Positions 1 to 9,401 of a stretch of DNA of 64,000 nt are shown here, in pieces. A model generated the notes under the pieces. The model made no database searches. It saw nothing but the letters and a program-made list of their open reading frames with translations, and was not told the DNA's origin. Source of the DNA: Halobacteriovorax sp. (lineage in GTDB: Bacteria > Bdellovibrionota > Bacteriovoracia > Bacteriovoracales > Bacteriovoracaceae). The translations under genes were made by a program, and so were the position numbers. Each line of letters begins with the position of its first letter. The first letter of the stretch is position 1. The stretch lies in assembly GCA_002720865.1 (NCBI GenBank), contig PBIO01000031.1:372001-436000 (forward strand), read 5' to 3'.

Positions 1-1215
1 TAGGTTTTTCGAATAAAGAATTCCAAAAAGCTTTGGCAAAAACTTAAGAGCGATGGCCGTTGCCAAGGCCAGATCGGCTCTTCCCGTTTTTACCGCAAAA
101 TACACACCAATTAAGGAAATGGGAGTCGTAAAAAGGTAAATTTTTAAGATCCAGCCACTATTTCCCGTGGCCCTTGGAACCGCGTCGTGAGGAATAATAT
201 ATTGCAAATAACCAATGGCGAATATTTTTAGATATAGGGCTGAGGATAGATACTTTTCTGTATAGAGTAAGGTAACAATAGGCTCGGCAAAGAAAATCAA
301 TCCAAAGATCGCGGGAATGATTAAAAATCCGGTATCACTTACGGCCTTTCTAAAATGTTCTCCCGCCACTTTAAATTCACTCTTATGAAACTGATCTGAA
401 AGCTTTGGAATTAAGACTTTTTGTACTGACATGTCTAAGATTATCAAAGGTGGAATAACTAGGCAGCCCATGGAATAAAAAGCAAAGTTCTCCGCGCTTA
501 GATAGCTAGATAGTAGAAGGAGATCTATTTTATCTACAAAAAAACCTAGTAAACCAGAAACTGATATGGGTAAGCAGTAGCTCCACACCTCGACAAGTCT
601 TTTCTTATCGAAATTTAAAGACATGGTTCCATCTTTAAGGCCTATAAGTGTTGAAGCAAGAAACTTAATAGAATAGATAGTGGCATAAGAAATAAAGACA
701 TAGCCAATATCTCTTGTTTTCCAAGCTATAAAAATAAAACTTATAGCCTTAGCTACTTCAAAAAAGGTTTGAAAAAGTGAGCCTTTAATTCTATTGCCAA
801 GAGCTATAGTCGATTCACCAAAATGACTACTTACAAGAGGGAGGGCACCTGAAAAAATGAAAAGTAGGGTATATTTTAGAGGAAAGTCTAACCATTTTGA
901 AATAAGTCCTGCCAGGGGAAACCCTATAAGCATCACTAAGAGGGATAAGAGCGCCGTTAACCACCAGCTAGATTGAACATACTTCATTCTTTCAGTTTCA
1001 GGTTTTCCTACCCAGTAATAAACAGAATGTATGGGTCCGCCTAACAAAAAGATAAATGGGATTGCGGACATATGAATAAAAAAGATTTTATAAAAGCCGA
1101 TATCCTCTGTAGAGAGGAGACGAACGAGAATTATAGGTAGAAAAAGATTTGTAAACGAAGAAATACTTGAAAGTAAGAAAATCGGCCAATGTCCTTCTTT
1201 TAACTTTTTAAGCAT
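1..1215 (-). CDS. Wzx-type oligosaccharide flippase (partial, C-terminus beyond left edge)
   Basis: Reading the minus strand from the ATG at 1215 gives 405 codons without a stop up to the window edge, so the 3' end is missing. The product starts MLKKLKEGHWPIFLLSS and is a chain of hydrophobic helices separated by short charged loops. This is typical of polysaccharide biosynthesis/MATE-like flippases (MVF superfamily), which move undecaprenyl-linked sugar units across the inner membrane. The ATG overlaps the stop of the upstream glycosyltransferase (TAATG), so the two are probably co-translated in one polysaccharide operon. Assignment to Wzx rather than another MVF member rests on neighbours and overall pattern; no substrate can be inferred. 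Confidence 0.75.
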   Translation of the reverse strand, partial: MLKKLKEGHWPIFLLSSISSFTNLFLPIILVRLLSTEDIGFYKIFFIHMSAIPFIFLLGGPIHSVYYWVGKPETERMKYVQSSWWLTALLSLLVMLIGFPLAGLISKWLDFPLKYTLLFIFSGALPLVSSHFGESTIALGNRIKGSLFQTFFEVAKAISFIFIAWKTRDIGYVFISYATIYSIKFLASTLIGLKDGTMSLNFDKKRLVEVWSYCLPISVSGLLGFFVDKIDLLLLSSYLSAENFAFYSMGCLVIPPLIILDMSVQKVLIPKLSDQFHKSEFKVAGEHFRKAVSDTGFLIIPAIFGLIFFAEPIVTLLYTEKYLSSALYLKIFAIGYLQYIIPHDAVPRATGNSGWILKIYLFTTPISLIGVYFAVKTGRADLALATAIALKFLPKLFGILYSKNL

Positions 1216-2318
1216 TATAGTCCCTCGTAGACTGTTTGATAATTGCGGGCCATGGCCTTAGATGAGTATTTCTCTTTGACCATATTATAAGCGTTTGTTC
1301 GAATTTCTTCCTCAATAAAATTATGGGAAAGAAAGAGCTCAATTTTGTTTTTTAAATCTTCTAGATCTTTCATTTTAAAATAAAGGGCAACTTCAGTGGG
1401 CCAATTTTTTTTAAATCCCGTGTGCCCTGGAATATCCGAGAGTAAGCAGGGAAGTCCCGATGCCTGAGCTTCTAAAACCGAAATTGGAATACCTTCGTGA
1501 TGGGATGCCGATAAAAAGAGGTCAGAACCCAGTAGTATTTCTTCGATATCTGATTGTCCTCCAACTAAGAAAACATTTTCCGGGCAAATTCTTTTTAACT
1601 CTTCGTAGTACTCATCATTCCCAGATGGTCCCACTACAAGGAGTTGTGCATTAGGAAAACTAGACATGGCATTTAATAAGAGTTTCTGATCCTTAAGAGG
1701 AACGACTCTTGCTACGGTAGAAAAAATTTTCTTTCCCACTGGGAGGTTAAACCTTTTTTCAACAGCCTCTTTATTTGCGCCTAAGGGAGGTAATTCCTCT
1801 GGAACCGGGGTCCCATTATCGATCCTAAAAATTTTTGTAGGGGCCACCTTTAAGCTTTTTTCGTAGTATCTACAAATTGCGGGGCTAACTCCTATGACTG
1901 CATCGGCGGCAGTCGCGATAAATCTTTCATAGAGTATAGTGCGTGGTTCTTGATCTATATGCTCCATGCCATGGGTTGTATGGGCCAGCTTTGGCATGGG
2001 ATGACCTAGAAGATAATTTAAATATTTTATGGGACCCATATACATCATCGGGTTTAGATCGTGGGTGTGAACAAGATCAAAGCCCTGAATTTTCATTTTA
2101 AGAAATTTTATAAGACCCAAGTCATATCCAGGCTTTTTTAAATATTCGGTGGATACGTTAATTCCCTTCTTTTTAAAGTTTTCAACCCAATCTTGATTAT
2201 GATCGTATACGCAAAGCTCCACTTCATGCCCAAGCATGACCTGCTCATTAATTAATAGCTCGAGGACTTTTTCAAGCCCACCGACTCCTAGAAACTGTAC
2301 TACGTGAAGTATCTTCAT
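1215..2318 (-). CDS. Glycosyltransferase family 4 (GT-B)
   Basis: The 367-residue cytoplasmic protein begins MKILHVVQFLGVGGLEKVL, the usual GT4 acceptor-domain start with its glycine-rich loop. The C-terminal half carries the nucleotide-sugar site: a GPSGNDEYYEEL segment, then the E-x7-E motif in EGIPISVLEAQASG at about residue 273. A retaining GT4 would add a hexose-type sugar to a lipid-linked oligosaccharide. It is the first visible gene of a minus-strand unit whose stop overlaps the flippase start. Length is normal for the family. Donor and acceptor sugars cannot be read from the sequence. Confidence 0.88.
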   Translation of the reverse strand: MKILHVVQFLGVGGLEKVLELLINEQVMLGHEVELCVYDHNQDWVENFKKKGINVSTEYLKKPGYDLGLIKFLKMKIQGFDLVHTHDLNPMMYMGPIKYLNYLLGHPMPKLAHTTHGMEHIDQEPRTILYERFIATAADAVIGVSPAICRYYEKSLKVAPTKIFRIDNGTPVPEELPPLGANKEAVEKRFNLPVGKKIFSTVARVVPLKDQKLLLNAMSSFPNAQLLVVGPSGNDEYYEELKRICPENVFLVGGQSDIEEILLGSDLFLSASHHEGIPISVLEAQASGLPCLLSDIPGHTGFKKNWPTEVALYFKMKDLEDLKNKIELFLSHNFIEEEIRTNAYNMVKEKYSSKAMARNYQTVYEGL

Positions 2319-2419
2319 ATGCCTTTAATCCTATCAATAAGCGAATCTACCAAGCTTCCATGCCTCGCTACAGGTCTATCTTATCACTATGTAAAAAGGA
2401 TAAGGTATTGAAAATTCTA

Positions 2420-2447
2420 TTGAATCTGGTAACGTTGGACGTATAAA
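2420..2447 (+). promoter_or_regulatory. Candidate sigma70-type promoter for the Wza-like gene
   Basis: A -35-like TTGAAT (2420-2425) and a -10-like TATAAA (2442-2447) are separated by 16 bases, about 35 bases upstream of the ATG at 2483. Just upstream a CTTATC/GATAAG inverted repeat (near 2379-2403) could be an operator. Consensus match only; in AT-rich DNA such hits are frequent. Confidence 0.4.
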
Positions 2448-2482
2448 TAACTGAAAACTAATTAATTTTGAGGAGATCAAAT

Positions 2483-3502
2483 ATGGACCGAAGGCTTCAT
2501 ATTATCTTGGTATTTGGCATGCTTTTAAGCCTCTTAGGATGTGCTTCAAGTAATAAAAGTGATGTGGCTTATCAAAAGTATAACCAATTAATGCGATCTG
2601 AAAAACTTGGGTCTGGAACAAAGAGCAATCTTGCGACCCCTGATGATATACCGACCTTTGTTCAGCTAAAAGGACTTGTGGCCCCAGGTCATCTTTATAC
2701 ATTGTATCATCCTTCGGATGACAAGCTTCGTGGAAAATTTAGAACTGGCTTTGATGGTGTTTTAAGACTTCCTTATAAAGTAACAATTAATGCTACTGGA
2801 ATGTCTTTTCAAAAGCTAAAAGAGGCCGTCTCTAAAAGATATCAAAAGTTTTTCCAACGTGGAGTTAAAAACGTTCGATTTTCACTTTCTAGAAGAGATT
2901 ACTGGGTTGAGGTTAGAGGTCTGGTAAAAAAATCTGGACGTTATCTGGTTAAGAGAAACGATTCAATCGATAAGGTTATTGATCAAGCAGGTGGGCTTAA
3001 AGGCGATCTGTCTAAGGACTTCTTTGTGGCAGCCTTAAGACAACAAGGTAAAAAATATTCAATCTCACTAAATCAATATTTTCAATCCAACTTTTTTGGA
3101 AAGTCTCCCACTTGGACAGGGGGAGATACTCTTTTTATTACGAGAATGGATGAAGGGGCCAATTCAGGTGAGCTTCCATTCGTGACAGTTTTAGGTGGGG
3201 TATTGCAGCCAGGGAAGACATTATTTCAAAGTAACGCTTCACTTTTTTATTATCTTTCAAAAACTGGTGGAACCATCTCTAATATCGATTACGATGAGTC
3301 TTATGTAATTAGAAGGGGACCAAATGGGCTAGTAAAGCTTCATTTTGATATAACAAAAATGGAATCAATTCCTGCTATCTATCCAAACGATGTAATCTTT
3401 TTGAATGCCGAAAAGAAGACTTTTTGGGATAAGTTCTGGGAAAGAACCTTACAGGTTGCTAGTTTAATTTCTACAATAGCGGTCTTGATAATTGCACTCT
3501 AG
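2483..3502 (+). CDS. Polysaccharide export outer-membrane lipoprotein, Wza/SLBB family
   Basis: This is a 339-residue lipoprotein. The frame is open from a TTG at 2468, but the GAGGAG ribosome site at 2470-2475 sits inside that extension, so the ATG at 2483 is the real start. The signal peptide ends in a lipobox (LLGC, then ASSNKS). A poly-export region near residues 55-120 (FRTGFDGVLRLPYKVTINATG) is followed by SLBB-like repeats (VEVRGLVKKSGRYLVK; VTVLGGVLQPGKTLF). The last about 20 residues are a hydrophobic helix, like the C-terminal helices by which Wza crosses the outer membrane. It would export the polymer made by the neighbouring genes. No Wzc or Wzy is in the window. The 3' end overlaps the convergent deacetylase by 4 bases. 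Confidence 0.85.
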   Translation: MDRRLHIILVFGMLLSLLGCASSNKSDVAYQKYNQLMRSEKLGSGTKSNLATPDDIPTFVQLKGLVAPGHLYTLYHPSDDKLRGKFRTGFDGVLRLPYKVTINATGMSFQKLKEAVSKRYQKFFQRGVKNVRFSLSRRDYWVEVRGLVKKSGRYLVKRNDSIDKVIDQAGGLKGDLSKDFFVAALRQQGKKYSISLNQYFQSNFFGKSPTWTGGDTLFITRMDEGANSGELPFVTVLGGVLQPGKTLFQSNASLFYYLSKTGGTISNIDYDESYVIRRGPNGLVKLHFDITKMESIPAIYPNDVIFLNAEKKTFWDKFWERTLQVASLISTIAVLIIAL

Positions 3503-4539
3503 GTTAAGCTATGTTCTTGGGCCTGTTTTATAAATAGGCCCTTAATTTTTCTCAATAAATCACCAACACCACAAATCTCAGCTTCAAATTGAATATTGCT
3601 AATGGCCTCACTGTCGAGAACTCTTGGTAGCTCGAGAGGGTGGGAGCTTTTTTTAACGATCCCTGGGAGTAAAGTCGTCGCTGTTTTTACACCTACTTCT
3701 TCAAGCCATGGAAACTGCCTGGTATCATAAATACCTGATGGATAGCAAAAATGCTCCAAGCTACTATGCGTAAAATTTTTTAGAATCTCTCTGTTTTCTA
3801 AAATTTCTTTTTGACACTCATCTTTTTCAGTTGGAAGCCGGTGTCTATGAGTATGAAGCTGTAAATCAAAATTTGAACTCTGAGCAACAGCAAGTTCATT
3901 GTCTGAAGCTATGGTGAAGGACTTTTTCCTCTGTTCACTATTTAAAGCAACTCCAATTTGCTTTTCAAATTCCCTTAAAAACTTCTCCCTGGTCTCTTCG
4001 CTTTCCTTCGTTTCGAAGTGCTCAATAACTTTCCAAACTTTTTGGGAACCTTTTAAGTTTTCTTCTCCTGAAAAAGGGAGGTTCATCGAAAATTTCTGCC
4101 AGTTTACATTAGCCTCACTAGATTTCCAGAGCAGGTATTGTAGGTGAAGCCTGAAAATAGGATTTTGCTTTTGTTGATAATATGTTGTGACATAAAGGGT
4201 CGCTGGAAGGTCAAATTGTTCCAGTATTGGAAGACCTTCAGTAAGTGTGGAAACAAAGCCATCATCAAAGGTTAAAATAACCGGAAGCTCGGGGAGCTGC
4301 TCATTGAAAACCTCATCCAATTTAATAAAATGAGCCCCCATCGACTTTAATAAATTAATTCGATTAACAAAGGTGTTTTGATTTATAAAAGTTCCTGGAA
4401 TAAAGCTAGATTCATCTAAGATATTAAAACCGTGATAACAGATAATTCTAGGTCGTCCCATATTTCTCCAGCGACAGAACTGAAAGATACCCGAGTACTT
4501 TAGTATTGTTAGAAAAGCTATCTTAAGTGATTTGTACAT
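3499..4539 (-). CDS. Polysaccharide deacetylase (NodB homology)
   Basis: The 346-residue protein carries the three NodB motifs. Motif 1 is TFDDGF at about residue 88 (catalytic base and metal Asp), motif 2 is HTHRH near residue 228 (metal histidines), and motif 3 is the CYPSGIYD segment. The family removes N- or O-acetyl groups from sugar polymers with a divalent metal. A hydrophobic N-terminal stretch (SLKIAFLTILKYSGIFQF) could tether it to the membrane, but it is not a clean signal peptide. It lies between polysaccharide export and glycosidase genes, which suggests capsule or exopolysaccharide tailoring. Substrate unknown. Confidence 0.85.
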   Translation of the reverse strand: MYKSLKIAFLTILKYSGIFQFCRWRNMGRPRIICYHGFNILDESSFIPGTFINQNTFVNRINLLKSMGAHFIKLDEVFNEQLPELPVILTFDDGFVSTLTEGLPILEQFDLPATLYVTTYYQQKQNPIFRLHLQYLLWKSSEANVNWQKFSMNLPFSGEENLKGSQKVWKVIEHFETKESEETREKFLREFEKQIGVALNSEQRKKSFTIASDNELAVAQSSNFDLQLHTHRHRLPTEKDECQKEILENREILKNFTHSSLEHFCYPSGIYDTRQFPWLEEVGVKTATTLLPGIVKKSSHPLELPRVLDSEAISNIQFEAEICGVGDLLRKIKGLFIKQAQEHSLT

Positions 4540-4566
4540 ACCAACTGATTATTCCGTATAATAAAG

Positions 4567-7500
4567 ATGATGTTTATTTTCAAATTTAATCTTAGCATAT
4601 TCGCGTTCTTATTTGCATTTTCATCTTATGGAAATAGTATTTCCGAATTTAATTTTGATAAGGGAGCCGAGGGCTGGGCCTTTTATGGTAAGGGTGAAGG
4701 TCAGTATAGTAAAAAAGAGGGACGTAAAAATGATGGAAGCCTTTATCTTTCGGCCCAGTGGGGGGATGAGAAGACGGCCCATTATTATTTAGAAAACCTT
4801 AAGCCCGGAGTTTATGAGTTTAGCGCTTGGATAAAAATGTTTGAGGTTCAGCTTCCAGCGCAAGGAGATGCTCTTTGGCACTTCTATGACAATGGATCTG
4901 GGATTGAGTCAGTCTTTAGGGATGTCCACGGAAGCTGTGAATGGTCCCAAATTAAATATAAAGTAAAAGTTACGAGTAATGGTAGTCTTGATTTATGGTT
5001 TCGGCTTAAAGTTCCTGGAAGAGTATGGATAGATGATATTACTTTAAGACCTGAAGTAAAAGGAAGTAGTGATAAGCTACTAACAAGATTTCCTCTTAAA
5101 AAAGAATCCCTCCAAAAATATTTGAATTCTGAAAAAGCAATCCCTAGTACAAGATTAAGAGGAATGGAGCTATTTAGCTTTGAAAAATCTCAAGAAGAAT
5201 TAGAAAAGGGACACCCCTTTAATAGCTTTAATTCTAAAAAATATACAGATGGAATTAGATCTGCTGAATTAAATCAAGGGCAGTACTATAATTTTGATTT
5301 AAAAAAATTGCCCGCCAATGATTGGTCAGCCTTTGAGTATATTGAGCTTGATATTTATAACCCTCTGGATAGATCCGTTCAATTTTATCTTGTGCTCGGA
5401 GATAGTAGTTCTAATAATTATTGGAGTAAATTAAACCATAAGACAAAACTAGCCTCAGGCTGGAATACACTATCTTTTAATTTAAAACAGTGGGTAGGAG
5501 AGAGAGGCTCACATAAATTAAAAAGAAGTCTTGATTTAAAAAATTTAAAGGAATTTTTTGTGGTCGTTGACCCTGATAATAAAATTCCAACAACCAAAAA
5601 ATTTCTTTTAGATAAGATCCGCTTGAGTTCAGATGAAAGTCCAGTGCTACCAAAAGAAATCCTAGCATTTGATTTTACAAACCATCCAAAAAACGCCATG
5701 CCGGGCTTTACTCCTGTGACAAGCCAAAGTCTTTACCGTAATGAAAGAGGCTTTGGTTTTGTAAAACCAAAATTTTGGAGAATGCAGGACTCCGTTTACG
5801 CAGATACTTTGAATCGCTATAGCATTTCGATGACAGAGGGAAGCTTTCGAATAAAGCTACCAAATGGACGCTATCAAATTCATTTAAATATAAATAGCAT
5901 GGGCTACTGGGACGTGCCCTTTTGGAGAAACAGGACCATCTACCTTCAAGGGCTACCGGCATTTAAGGAGTCGCGGTCCTTTGGAAAGGACTATTTATAT
6001 GATTACTTAATTTTCGAAGAAACTGAGCCTGTTATTGGAGACCACCCTTTTGATCTATATTTAAAAAGAATCTTTTCCCCCTACGTAAAAGAAGTTTTTG
6101 TGAATGAAGGCTATCTCGATATTGGATTTGAAGGAGATGCTTCTAGCATTGGGTTAAATAGTCTTATTTTGTTTAAAAAGGAGAATACTAAGATTGGACA
6201 AGAATTTCTTGCCAACCTTGAGGAGTACCAAAAGAAATCTTATTCAAGGATTATTCGAAGTATTCCCCCTAGAGAACTAGGTAAAAATATTAAACGAAAA
6301 AAGCATGTGGCCTTAGTTAATTTGTCTTCTCGATTAGAACCAAAGGATTATAGAGAGCCAGTCAAGACTCAGGTTAAATTTCTGGGTCTTAAGTCTATGC
6401 GTCTTCGTCAGCTAATTCAGTTTCACGGGGTAGGTAGTGAGACGAAGTTTAAACTTTCGCTTAGTAAGCTTAAGACCAAAAAAGGAGATCAAATTTCCGG
6501 AAAGGACATAGTTTTATCGAGGCTAATGAATAGCTTTATTTCAGAAAATTTAAACCACGAAACTTACCTCTTAGGTGGTAAGTACTTTAGAGCGGACCAT
6601 GGTGGTGAGTTTCTTGTTCCAAAAGATGAGAGTCGATATATTCTTCTTGAAATTCCAATTTCTAAAAATCTTAAAACAGGACTTTATTCTGGTTTTTTAA
6701 AAGTTAATTTTAATAAAGAAGAGTTACAGGTTCCCATAGAGGTCAGAGTTAAGTCTAAAAAATTGCCAGAAGTTATGCTCCCGGTAGGTTTTTTGGGTCT
6801 AGATCCTCTTCAAAAGTCTTATTTTAGTGGCAAAGGCTATGAAAAACTTAGATGGCTATATAGGGATAAGGCCTTAAAGATACTTTCAAAAAGAGGATTC
6901 ACTAGCTTTTCAGGCCTACCTAAAGTTCCCATTGTAAAAGACGGAGAAGACTGGAGCCTGGACTTTAGGCCACTTGAGCAGCTTCTTAGAAAAGCAAATC
7001 GATACGGCTTTAAGGGTCCATATTTTTCTTATGGGGGAGAGTTTCCTAGTGAATATTTTGATGACCTTTATGACTACGATAAAAAAACTAAACAGAGTAA
7101 CCATAAAAAATTACTCGCCCCCTTTGAGGCAGGGCTTAAAAAATTAGACACTCAAATTGTTTATACTTTTAGTGACGAGGCAGGAGGTTATTCAGATAAG
7201 ATTAAATCTGACCTGGAGTTTGCAAAATTTGTAAAAGCAAACTACCCGACACTTCGTTTAGGTGGCTTTACTCAAACAGGAGTAGAAGAGCTCAAAGAAC
7301 TCAATAATATGTTTGATTTTGGCTTTTACGCGAATTTCAACAAATCATTAGGTAAGATGAAAAACCAGAAATGGGGAGCCTATAACGGTACCCCTCGGGC
7401 CTTAGATGACCCTCGTTTTGGCTTTGGTCCCATGCTTTTTGCTGCTCAAAAGGAAGGCTTATCCCATTACTTAGACTGGCATATGGCAGCCTATAATAAT

Positions 7501-7827
7501 TATCCCTATTTTGACCTAGACGGAAGGGAGTCGGAAATTGCTATGGTTTATCCAAGAAGCGACGGCAGCCTGGCTCCTAGTTTAAAGCTAGAGCTTTCAG
7601 CCGAAGGGCTGCAGGACTATAGACTACTTCTCTTGCTTGAAAAGCTAGTAAAAAGGAAGAACCCAAAGAATGAGCTCTTTAGGAAAGTGGCTAAAAAATG
7701 GCTTAGTAAAGTATTGAAAACACATAGCCTTTACCAAGGTAAAGAGCCCTTTACCGCAAGAAATAAAGGAGCTTACTCTAAATTTAAGGGAGAGCTCTTA
7801 AAACATGTATCAAACCTTCTCAATTAG
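4567..7827 (+). CDS. Large secreted glycosidase-like protein (DUF4091/GH123-like)
   Basis: 1086 residues with a signal peptide (MMFIFKFNLSIFAFLFAFSSYGNS). Two starts, ATG 4567 and ATG 4570, are adjacent. The N-terminal about 180 residues (FNFDKGAEGWAFYGKGEG...) look like a jelly-roll carbohydrate-binding domain, followed by a second such module near 200-350. Residues about 740-1070 resemble the TIM barrel of DUF4091/GH123 proteins: LPVGFLGLDP, a TFSDEAGG segment with Asp870-Glu871, ANFNKSLGKM, HYLDWHMAAYNNYPYFD and the family-like tail SAEGLQDYRLLLLLEKL. In GH123 the catalytic pair is an adjacent Asp-Glu, which fits. It probably hydrolyses a GalNAc-like sugar in a surface polymer. The fold assignment is by pattern, not by alignment. 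Confidence 0.6.
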   Translation: MMFIFKFNLSIFAFLFAFSSYGNSISEFNFDKGAEGWAFYGKGEGQYSKKEGRKNDGSLYLSAQWGDEKTAHYYLENLKPGVYEFSAWIKMFEVQLPAQGDALWHFYDNGSGIESVFRDVHGSCEWSQIKYKVKVTSNGSLDLWFRLKVPGRVWIDDITLRPEVKGSSDKLLTRFPLKKESLQKYLNSEKAIPSTRLRGMELFSFEKSQEELEKGHPFNSFNSKKYTDGIRSAELNQGQYYNFDLKKLPANDWSAFEYIELDIYNPLDRSVQFYLVLGDSSSNNYWSKLNHKTKLASGWNTLSFNLKQWVGERGSHKLKRSLDLKNLKEFFVVVDPDNKIPTTKKFLLDKIRLSSDESPVLPKEILAFDFTNHPKNAMPGFTPVTSQSLYRNERGFGFVKPKFWRMQDSVYADTLNRYSISMTEGSFRIKLPNGRYQIHLNINSMGYWDVPFWRNRTIYLQGLPAFKESRSFGKDYLYDYLIFEETEPVIGDHPFDLYLKRIFSPYVKEVFVNEGYLDIGFEGDASSIGLNSLILFKKENTKIGQEFLANLEEYQKKSYSRIIRSIPPRELGKNIKRKKHVALVNLSSRLEPKDYREPVKTQVKFLGLKSMRLRQLIQFHGVGSETKFKLSLSKLKTKKGDQISGKDIVLSRLMNSFISENLNHETYLLGGKYFRADHGGEFLVPKDESRYILLEIPISKNLKTGLYSGFLKVNFNKEELQVPIEVRVKSKKLPEVMLPVGFLGLDPLQKSYFSGKGYEKLRWLYRDKALKILSKRGFTSFSGLPKVPIVKDGEDWSLDFRPLEQLLRKANRYGFKGPYFSYGGEFPSEYFDDLYDYDKKTKQSNHKKLLAPFEAGLKKLDTQIVYTFSDEAGGYSDKIKSDLEFAKFVKANYPTLRLGGFTQTGVEELKELNNMFDFGFYANFNKSLGKMKNQKWGAYNGTPRALDDPRFGFGPMLFAAQKEGLSHYLDWHMAAYNNYPYFDLDGRESEIAMVYPRSDGSLAPSLKLELSAEGLQDYRLLLLLEKLVKRKNPKNELFRKVAKKWLSKVLKTHSLYQGKEPFTARNKGAYSKFKGELLKHVSNLLN

Positions 7828-7939
7828 CCTGTAATAATTTCACGGAATTCTAAAATTTTCACGGTCTCTTCATTCTTGTTCCAACAGTAGTCTTTTTGGC
7901 CTATAAACTGCCCAATCTAAATATAGCAAGGCCAGAAAC

Positions 7940-8674
7940 GTGAAAAGTATCATTGAAGGTGAAAATATTATCTCTCCAAGCTTAAGAGGCAAAAGCTTCA
8001 AAGTTGTGGACGACACTATTTCTTGGAGAAATCCACTTTTTAATACCTTTTTTAATAAAGCTCGAATTAACCCAACTGCTCATAAAAAAGATCTTCTCGT
8101 TGACGCATTTGAGTATGTTTGTGCTTTAGTTTTACTTCTTCTTTTTTCTCCCATTATGATCGCGACAGCGTTTGCCATTAGAATCTCATCTAAAGGTCCA
8201 ATCCTTTATAAGCAGGTTAGAGTTGGACAGAATGGAAAGAATTTTGAAATTATTAAGTTTAGAACAATGATTCAAAATGCTGAATCACATACAGGTATCA
8301 CCTTAAGTTGGGATGGTGACCCTAGGATTACAAAGCTAGGTGCATTTTTAAGAAAATCTCACCTAGATGAGCTGCCGCAGCTAATCAATATCTTAAAAGG
8401 TGAAATGTCTTTTATTGGTCCAAGGCCTGAAAGACCTGAGTTTACTAATGTTTATGTAAAAGATATTGTTAATTATAGAGTAAGAGAAAATGTGAAGCCT
8501 GGTATTACTGGCTTAGCTCAAATAGCTTGTGTTTACGATGCTACAGCTATGGATAAACTTAAGTACGATCTACTCTATATTCTCCATAAGGACTCTTACC
8601 TGCTCAATCTAATGATTGCTTGGTATACGGCCAAGAAGATGTTCTTCCTAAAAAATACAGCAGAGCTAGTTTAG
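7940..8674 (+). CDS. Sugar-phosphate transferase to undecaprenyl phosphate (monotopic PGT)
   Basis: 244 residues with one hydrophobic segment (FEYVCALVLLLLFSPIMIATAF, about 55-80) followed by the catalytic bacterial sugar transferase domain. It has the KFRTM motif near 107, an SHLDELPQLINIL segment with the catalytic Asp143-Glu144 dyad, and FIGPRPERPEF. This family starts each repeat unit by moving a sugar-1-phosphate from UDP-sugar to undecaprenyl phosphate at the inner membrane. The start is a GTG at 7940 with only a weak ribosome site, so the N-terminus is less certain. It probably initiates the polymer handled by the flippase and Wza-like genes nearby, although it is transcribed apart from them. 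Confidence 0.88.
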   Translation: MKSIIEGENIISPSLRGKSFKVVDDTISWRNPLFNTFFNKARINPTAHKKDLLVDAFEYVCALVLLLLFSPIMIATAFAIRISSKGPILYKQVRVGQNGKNFEIIKFRTMIQNAESHTGITLSWDGDPRITKLGAFLRKSHLDELPQLINILKGEMSFIGPRPERPEFTNVYVKDIVNYRVRENVKPGITGLAQIACVYDATAMDKLKYDLLYILHKDSYLLNLMIAWYTAKKMFFLKNTAELV

Positions 8675-8750
8675 ACCTTTTTTCCTGACTACTTCTCTCG
8701 GATGAAAAAAAATCAAAATCTGAGAGAATAGGGGAATAATCGGAGGTCTT

Positions 8751-9398
8751 ATGAAATGTTTATTAGCAAGCCTATTGGCTTTGTTATTTTTTACAAATGC
8801 GAATGCCCTTACCACTCCCAAATGTCATGTAAAACCAAAGAAAAAAGTCTGTATCAATGACCCTATCAATGATTGGATTTTTGGTGGATTAAATACTCTT
8901 AGTGAACTTGATTATACAAAAGTATGTATGTGGCATAAGGGAAGTAAAATTGTTTTTGAAATGGAGGCTCGCAATCCAGGTCTATCCGGTTTTAGTTCAA
9001 ACCCAAGGTACTATGACCTGTATATTCTTTCACCAAAGATGGGTGGCTTTATTGGGTTTGATTTTCATGAAAACTTAATCTTAGATCCAGTTGATGGATG
9101 GCACGCTCCTTGTCTTGTAGAAGCCGTTGCCCCAGATGGAGGTCTCGCAGACGTAGAGAGTGTCGCTCACTATGCTCACGATGGAGAGGATCATTATGAT
9201 TTTAATTGGGCCCATCTTTATGACATGAAATTTAGAGCGAAGCGGACAGAAGGAAGAGATACTCTAAAATTTATTATTCCTAAAAAAGATATTTGCCCTG
9301 GTGGAAAATGTCATTTTAAATTCACGGCCACGAGTTCAGAACACTCAGATGACCTTGATGATGACCGAGTAGCAACAAAAGAAGTGTGCTTCGAATAA
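8751..9398 (+). CDS. Secreted cysteine-rich protein of unknown function
   Basis: 215 residues with a clean signal peptide (MKCLLASLLALLFFTNANA) behind a good CGGAGG ribosome site. The mature part holds seven cysteines spaced along the chain, a DWIFGGL segment and an acidic, histidine-containing stretch (AHYAHDGEDHYDFNWAH) that could bind metal. I recognise no family. It is probably periplasmic or extracellular and disulfide-stabilised. It ends 3 bases before the convergent metalloprotein gene. Confidence 0.75.
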   Translation: MKCLLASLLALLFFTNANALTTPKCHVKPKKKVCINDPINDWIFGGLNTLSELDYTKVCMWHKGSKIVFEMEARNPGLSGFSSNPRYYDLYILSPKMGGFIGFDFHENLILDPVDGWHAPCLVEAVAPDGGLADVESVAHYAHDGEDHYDFNWAHLYDMKFRAKRTEGRDTLKFIIPKKDICPGGKCHFKFTATSSEHSDDLDDDRVATKEVCFE

Positions 9399-9401
9399 CT
9401 A

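Noticed and set aside
2468-2482. TTG start five codons upstream of the Wza-like ATG
   Set aside because: The GAGGAG ribosome site lies inside this extension, so it cannot be translated from there efficiently.
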